Origin: Cynocephalus volans | Taxonomy: Eukaryota > Chordata > Mammalia > Dermoptera > Cynocephalidae | DNA: 64,000 nt | Assembly (NCBI RefSeq): GCF_027409185.1 | Contig: NC_084474.1 | Span: 11,835,382 to 11,899,381, forward strand | Direction of reading: 5' to 3' | Shown: piece by piece, positions 58,441 to 64,000 of the stretch | Layout: every line of letters starts with the position of its first letter | Position numbering within the stretch: the first letter of the stretch is position 1 | Translations under genes and position numbers: made by a program | Notes under the pieces: model-generated | Told to the model about the DNA's origin: nothing | Databases searched by the model: none | What the model saw: only the letters and a program-made list of their open reading frames with translations

Positions 58441-58691
58441 TGGCCTAAGACTGAGCCGCTGGGCCCTGTGGATTCAGTAACAGGGAGGGCGTGCCGATGG
58501 AGTGCAGGCAGGCATCTGGATTATTCATAACGTGTCTAGAATTTATTGCAGACACAGTTCGCAGGACAAGTCTTCTTCCAGGGAAGGAGAAAAGCCGTCG
58601 CAGTTTTGTTCGTTTGAATGACCCACCCAAACAGAGTAGCAAAATGATCCAGTTAAAATAAGATCAGATCATAAATATTAACGATTTAAGA
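58441..58691. other. 5' flank of OPRK1, no feature recognised
   Basis: GC content falls quickly after 58450; nothing specific is seen. Confidence 0.4.
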
Positions 58692-58778
58692 TACAAGGTA
58701 CTTCAAAAAAATCGTGGAAAAAATAGAGTGAAAAGATAATACAAATCTTTCCACGAACTTTTTGAAGACCCCTCCTAT
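58692..58778. mobile_element. Mariner-like MITE
   Basis: Terminal inverted repeats GGTACTTCAAAAAAATCGTGG (58697-) and CCACGAACTTTTTGAAGACC (58751-58770) flank a short AT-rich spacer. TA dinucleotides sit at both ends (TACAAGG...CCTCCTA), as expected for Tc1/mariner insertion. Same family as 46761-46830. Confidence 0.65.
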
Positions 58779-59976
58779 ATCAATAGAGTATTTCTGTGCA
58801 TTCTCTTCTTTACAGTCTGCTCTAACTGGAATGACAGGCCGAACACAAACTGCATCTTACAGGTATTTCTCGAATTTCGTGGTATCACCCGTGAAAAGCA
58901 AAGTACTCTCCTTACCCAGGCCTCAGTGTGTCCAGGGATGTGACAATGTCTCTATTTTACATTAATCCCTGCCGCCATCACGTTCTCTTCACTTCTCCCG
59001 CACCATAGCGCCTCTTCTATCATACCACCAAGAATCTGTACCTCCTTAGAGAAAGTCAGTCACCACCATTTCTTTGCATAACTTTGCCAGTCCAAGGGTC
59101 ACAGTCACATTCTGCTGGGTGAAAGAGGCCCTCAGGCAGAGGCACAAAGTTGAGTTTGGAGAAGAGCAAGGGCTCAGCCACTGAGGTGAAGAATCTGAAA
59201 GAGAGTGGGGAAGAGATAAGATCGGAGGAGACCAAAGGTTGGGCACCTAAATTCCCAAGTGGATTCACTGTCACAGACTGACCAACATAGGTCCCCCTGC
59301 CTCCCACAGCTCAGGCCCACGCCGACACATAGCACCCTAACAGCTGATGCAGCCTTTCCATCCAGCAGCTGAGGGCAGAAGAGGGCTCCTTCCTCTTTCA
59401 AGACAAGGTGATCCCAAGGGGAGTTTGACCACCCAGGTCTTCCCACAGCCTAGAAATGCACGACTCTTGAGCACTGTGATATGAAGAGCAGACGAGAGCT
59501 TCCCTTTGCCCAGCAGTATCCCTTCAATCCCGAGTTTTTAAAACAGGTGTTATGAAATCTTGCATTTCTTTTAAGCCTGACTGCAAACTTTTGTTAGAAT
59601 GTAACATCTCCTTTCACAAAACACCAGCCCTGCTAAGGCCTCCATGTGTCCACAAGGAAGATGGCAGACAGAATCTTCTTCATATGCCTGGGGGCTCACT
59701 TCCTGTCAAGGTGATCTCATACTACCACCAAATCAGCCTAGCAAAAAATGTTGTGCTTAAAATTAATAAAAACTGAGTAGTATTGGAGCTGAAAAGACAG
59801 TAAAAATAGTATTTCAGAGGAAAATAGAAAGTCCTGAGTTATCCATCTACATTATTTTCTATTACCTATCTGTCTATCTATGATTTCATGAATTAAAGAT
59901 ACAACTGCCTTTGTGCTGCACACTTTTCAAAGTGTGTCTATATTTTCTAACTTCCTTTTGCATTCATTTACCACAC

Positions 59977-59979
<3 letters not shown>
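58779..59979. other. 5' flank, no gene recognised
   Basis: Mixed-composition DNA. Overlapping antisense frames at 59046-59446 show no recognisable protein. Confidence 0.45.

Positions 59980-60015
<36 letters not shown>
59980..60015 (+). repeat. T36 homopolymer
   Basis: Uninterrupted run of about 36 T, directly followed by a MIR-like antisense core. Confidence 0.95.
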
Positions 60016-60017
<2 letters not shown>

Positions 60018-60110
60018 CACACAGGTGGCTCACACAGTTGGTAACATTAGATCTGGGCTCAAACACAGGTGTTTCTGGTTTATGCCATAGGCCTAGTGTA
60101 CAGAATTATT
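60016..60110 (-). repeat. MIR-like fragment, antisense
   Basis: Read on the minus strand: GTTTGAGCCCAGATCTAATG then CCAACTGTGTGAGCCACCTG, similar to the MIR core (GAATCCCAGCTCTGCC...AGCTGTGTGACC). Confidence 0.5.
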
Positions 60111-60318
60111 GCATGTAAGTAGATAAATGCAGAGCCACTCTTACCTCCAAGATAAAACAAGTTTAGGAGGGGGTTATTTAGCAGGACAGGAAAAAAAGAA
60201 AGAAAGAAAGGTGTTTTACTTGAAAAGATGTAAATAAAATTTTAAAGAGGTAAAAAACTTTAAAGAAGTTTCCAAGTTGATATAATTACAAAAATTCAAA
60301 CTCTTGATCTCCCTTTCT

Positions 60319-60321
<3 letters not shown>

Positions 60322-60354
<33 letters not shown>
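60322..60354 (+). repeat. AT microsatellite
   Basis: About 16 AT units. Confidence 0.95.
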
Positions 60355-60358
<4 letters not shown>

Positions 60359-63300
60359 GTGTGAAGGGCTGTACTTTTATAACTAAAGCGGGATGTAGAA
60401 CTCAGCCTAGGACCTCTAAACTACAATTTGATGTTCTGATTCTGATCGTTGATAAGAAATCTCTACTAGTTGAGACAGGAGTTTGAATTACAATAAAAGT
60501 AGTTTTCTTTCATTTGGGTACTCCTGGTTTGGGGGGGGTTGGGGTTTTTTTTTTTCCCTTTTTCACCAAATTAATGACCAAAATAAAGTGAAGTCAAAAT
60601 GGGCAGAGACTGAGAAACCTCCAGGTGGCTCTGGTTGCCAGGGGAACCTGCCTGGAGTCTCTGGCAGTGAGCACAGCTGCTTCTATACAGTCAGGCTCTC
60701 TGGAGTGTGAGATTTTTATCATAATGTTGTATAAAGGATCATAAAATAGAAAGGAGAAATAAACTGCTAAAATGTTGTACAGTATTATACACTGATACAA
60801 AACACACGTGATTAAACTTGCTAATACGTTATCTCTACCAGCCATTCTACTCTGTGCAAACACTACGATTATCACTACAAGTAAAGCACTTATAAATATA
60901 AAAATGTAGGGATTTTAATTGGTTAATACCATGAAGCATCTTGGGTGCAGGGTGGCTTTGACATCTTGGTCATCTACACTAGATCACCCAGCAGCAAATT
61001 GTGATGAGCTCCTTTTCTCGTGGCTTTGACAACAAACATAACAGCAGCAAGTGCAGAGCCGCAGGGAGCAGCTCCATCTGATTGCGACCCTGGGTGCAGC
61101 CAGCACATCCTCACTGAGCCAGGAGGCGGTGGCTCCAGCTGGCCTCATTCAGCAGGTGTTGCTGTGTCCCCAAGTGGCAGCAGAAAAGGCAGACCTGAGG
61201 GTGCAACAATAACCAAGACAGAGGCAATCCCTTCAAAAGGGGATGTACAATTTCGTGTGAGAGAAGCAACCTAAGTTGAAAGACTTTTATGAATAATTAA
61301 TTCATAACAATTAAATACAGTCAACCCTGCTATTATGTAGGCAAAGTGTTTAGGGCAGCAGTCACTGCTGCAAGTTTATACAAAATTTTTAAAATGGCTC
61401 CCCTTCCTCCAGACACCTTACTTAAGTTGTCAGTAAATTCTCATGATATATCTTCAATTTGCCCTTTTGTTTGGTGTAAAGGCATCCTGTGAGGTACTGC
61501 ACACTTCGGCAGAGTACAGCCTGATGCCAGGGAGCCTACTCAGTAGGAGAACACCAACAAAGCCCTTCCTGGAGACCCAGCATTGAAGCTGGTATTTAAG
61601 GACTGAATGGTAGTTATCCAGGCGAAGAGGGGAAAAGGGACCATTCCAGGCAGGGAACAGCATATGTGAAGGACGTAGATGTCAGGAGTGGAGCACGTTT
61701 GTGACACTGAGAGGAGGCCGAGATGCCTGTGCCTGGTAGTCAAGGGCCGTGTGGCATAGGATAAAATGGCAGTCAAGGCCCAGATCACACTGGGCCTCAC
61801 CAAGTGTCAAAGTGTTTGGATTTCCTCCTGAGTAATAGAGAGCCTTTGATGACTTTCAGGCAGGAGACTGGCATACTCAGATGTGGGATTTTGAAACATC
61901 ACTTGTCTTGAGTTTAGAGAATGTACCAGAGGAAATGAGAGTAGATGCGAGGACGCCTTATTGAATCAGCATCCTTTGCTGTCACGCTAAAGTCATCTCA
62001 GTGTGCCACATACTTGAGCATTATACTCATATAAATGAGGGGTAAAATGAGAACTTTCTCATGGTCTTAGACTTCAACCTGAGACTTCTTACATGGAAAC
62101 TCTTGATCGAATTGAATCCACGGATGTGAAAGTTCAGTGCCAGTAAAACGTCAGGCACTAGGTGAGGGAGAGAGAGGAATTTTGTAACAGGAGGCAATGA
62201 GTGGCTTACTAGAGACATGGGCAGAATTAGTCCACAGGAAATTGAGATTTTTCCTGGTAGCAGAGGAAAGGCCATGCCAATGTAGGAATTGAATTTTGAG
62301 CACAATTTACCAGGAAAAAAGGCCCGGGGGCACATGTGCAAAGGGGTGAGAGCCTGCCGCGTTGTGGTGTGTTTGCAGTGTCACTGGTGCCCGATGGCAG
62401 CAAGGTGGAGGGGGACAGAATTGGTGCGTGAGAAGGACAGACTTCTGACCGACTGAGGGAAGAGCAGGCCGGGCTGCATGGTGGAGGTGGTGGTCGGTGC
62501 AGGTGAGGCACGCGGCTGGACAGAGAATAGGGGTAAAGTTATCCCACGTTCTGGGAGAGATGAGTCACCCCGAGAGCAATGCAGTTGCTTAGAAGATGGG
62601 AGACGATAGTCTAGAGAACCATTTAGAAAATTAAATTGGCAAGACTCGTGCTTTGAATGAATATGGAAGTGAGGGAGGAGGAAGGGTTTAGAATTACTTT
62701 AGGATTATACTTGGGTGACCAAAGGAACCACAACACCATTAACTGAAATAGGAAATGCAGGAAACGTCACCACAAGCTTTGCGGAGAACAAATGAGCTCA
62801 GGCTGTGGAAAGCTGTGTTGGAGGCAGCAGTGGGCATCACTTGTGTGAGCCGTGCAGCTCAGTGCTGGAGAGAGAAAGGGCAGTTCGAGCTACGGACTGC
62901 ATGAGGACATCCCAGGTGAACACAGCAAGCGAATCAAGCCACTGGGGAAATGCTGGAGAAACCACACCCTTTAACAAGGATCTAGCAAAGACTGATAAGG
63001 AACAGGCATAAATGAAGGAGAAGAAACAGAGCCAGAAAAGCCAACAGATGAGAGGATTTCAGAAAGGAGAGGTGATCGACAGTGTCCACGCAACAGAACG
63101 TAAATAAGGTATGTGCCAGAAAGTCACTGAGGACCCCAGCGCTACCTATAATTAAAAATATGTTTTACATTTGAACATTAGAACAGAAAAGAACAGGCAA
63201 CAAAACATAGTGAAGGGCAAAGACCCACCTGACTTTAGAGTTTGAAGGGACTTACCCTGGATGCAGGGTGTGCCAAGTAACCAGTGTGAAGGACACCTCT

Positions 63301-64000
63301 CCCTGCCCTGCCTGAGGCCATTCCTCACTTTTTATCCTAAGTGTGGGGACAGAAGAGCCCACCTGCTGACCAGCTGTGGGGTGAAGAGCTGCTCACTCTG
63401 GAGGTGACCTCTCCTGGTTAGGTCCCAGCTCTCAGCTTATGTGATGTTAGTTCCCCTCTATTCATCAAAATGTACTGCAGTATGTTTCCCCTGAGGTTAA
63501 AATATGGTCAACTCCACACACTATAGGTCACTACTAAACTAGGTATTGATGGGGGGGTGTCCTCATTAATCACTGCAGAGAGTGACAGCTCCCCGATCCA
63601 GTGGTCAGCTGGCCCCATGCTACCAGGCTGTGGGTCACACATGTCAAAGCCACTCCGTGTCTCAGCTGATTGGACTCTGTGCGTTGTCTGTAGGAAGTTG
63701 TGGACATTTTCATGAGGTTCCCAGTGATATCATATCCCAAATCATCTTATTTGTCTAAATCCTTTCACGGAGTTTATAAGAATTTCAAGGGATTCTTTCA
63801 TTTTTTTTTTTTTCCTTTCATTCTTTTTCTGTCATAGCCAGTAGTCACCTGTGTCTACCCCAAACCAATCAATACCTTACATTAATCGTTACTAAGGCTG
63901 TTTCTGGTAGTGACACTCTCTCCCCCACTGTCTGGATGCTCCTCATTTGCCTTAGAAGAGGCATCACAGGAAGAGGGGAAACCCCTCCCCACCCCGAGGA
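60355..64000. other. Distal 5' flank of OPRK1, no gene recognised
   Basis: A G-rich tract at 60527-60544 followed by a T run. The segment at about 61560-61900 (ACCATTCCAGGCAGGGAACA, CATATGTGAAGGACGTAGATG) has the texture of an old interspersed repeat but was not identified. No conserved coding sequence, RNA gene or CpG island was seen up to the window end. Confidence 0.45.

Noticed and set aside
1..64000. CRISPR arrays, operons, phage or other bacterial systems
   Set aside because: The sequence is plainly vertebrate: spliced GPCR exons, L1, SINE, MIR and LTR repeats; no spaced repeat array of the CRISPR kind exists.

Overview
The window is mammalian nuclear DNA holding one recognisable protein gene, OPRK1 (kappa-type opioid receptor), on the minus strand, in a background of retrotransposons. 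Three copies of a tRNA-derived SINE (about 8.29, 38.64 and 39.51 kb) have the GGCCGGCCCGTGGC / GGCCGAGCCCGTGGC head and GGGTTCGGATCC box B that I associate with the CYN/tSINE family of colugos (Dermoptera). The best guess for the host is therefore a colugo such as Galeopterus. That assignment rests on memory of the SINE, not on a search.

Layout. 0-3.8 kb: the 5' part of an antisense L1 with a CpG-rich 5' UTR, an ORF1 carrying a stop and a frameshift, and an ORF2 endonuclease frame that stays open to the window edge. 3.8-12 kb: AT-rich DNA with old LTRs, MIRs, L1 tails and one SINE with perfect target duplications. 12-17.3 kb: a nearly complete, decayed sense L1. 17.3-29.2 kb: old LTR-like and L1 fragments, including an LTR nested in an L1. 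29.2-31.6 kb: a 5'-truncated antisense L1 with a perfect 15-bp target duplication and an apparent 3' transduction. 31.6-37.6 kb: 3' flank and probable 3' UTR of OPRK1, with a local 175-bp duplication. 37.6-58.4 kb: OPRK1. 58.4-64 kb: 5' flank with no gene seen.

OPRK1. Three coding exons (57682-57432, 43976-43624, 38165-37633) join in frame across GT-AG introns of about 13.5 and 5.5 kb. They encode a 378-residue class A GPCR, two residues shorter than the 380-residue human receptor in the glycosylated N-tail. A GC-rich CpG island at about 57.33-58.44 kb covers the first coding exon, a probable non-coding first exon and the promoter. The receptor couples to Gi/o and binds dynorphin peptides; every motif needed for this is visible.

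No undescribed multi-gene system was found. The points most worth checking are the L1 3' transduction, the open L1 endonuclease frame, an in-frame upstream ATG before OPRK1, an intronic CpG cluster at 49.84-50.04 kb and the duplicated segment at 32.6/33.6 kb. Family names for old repeats are by eye and need RepeatMasker.
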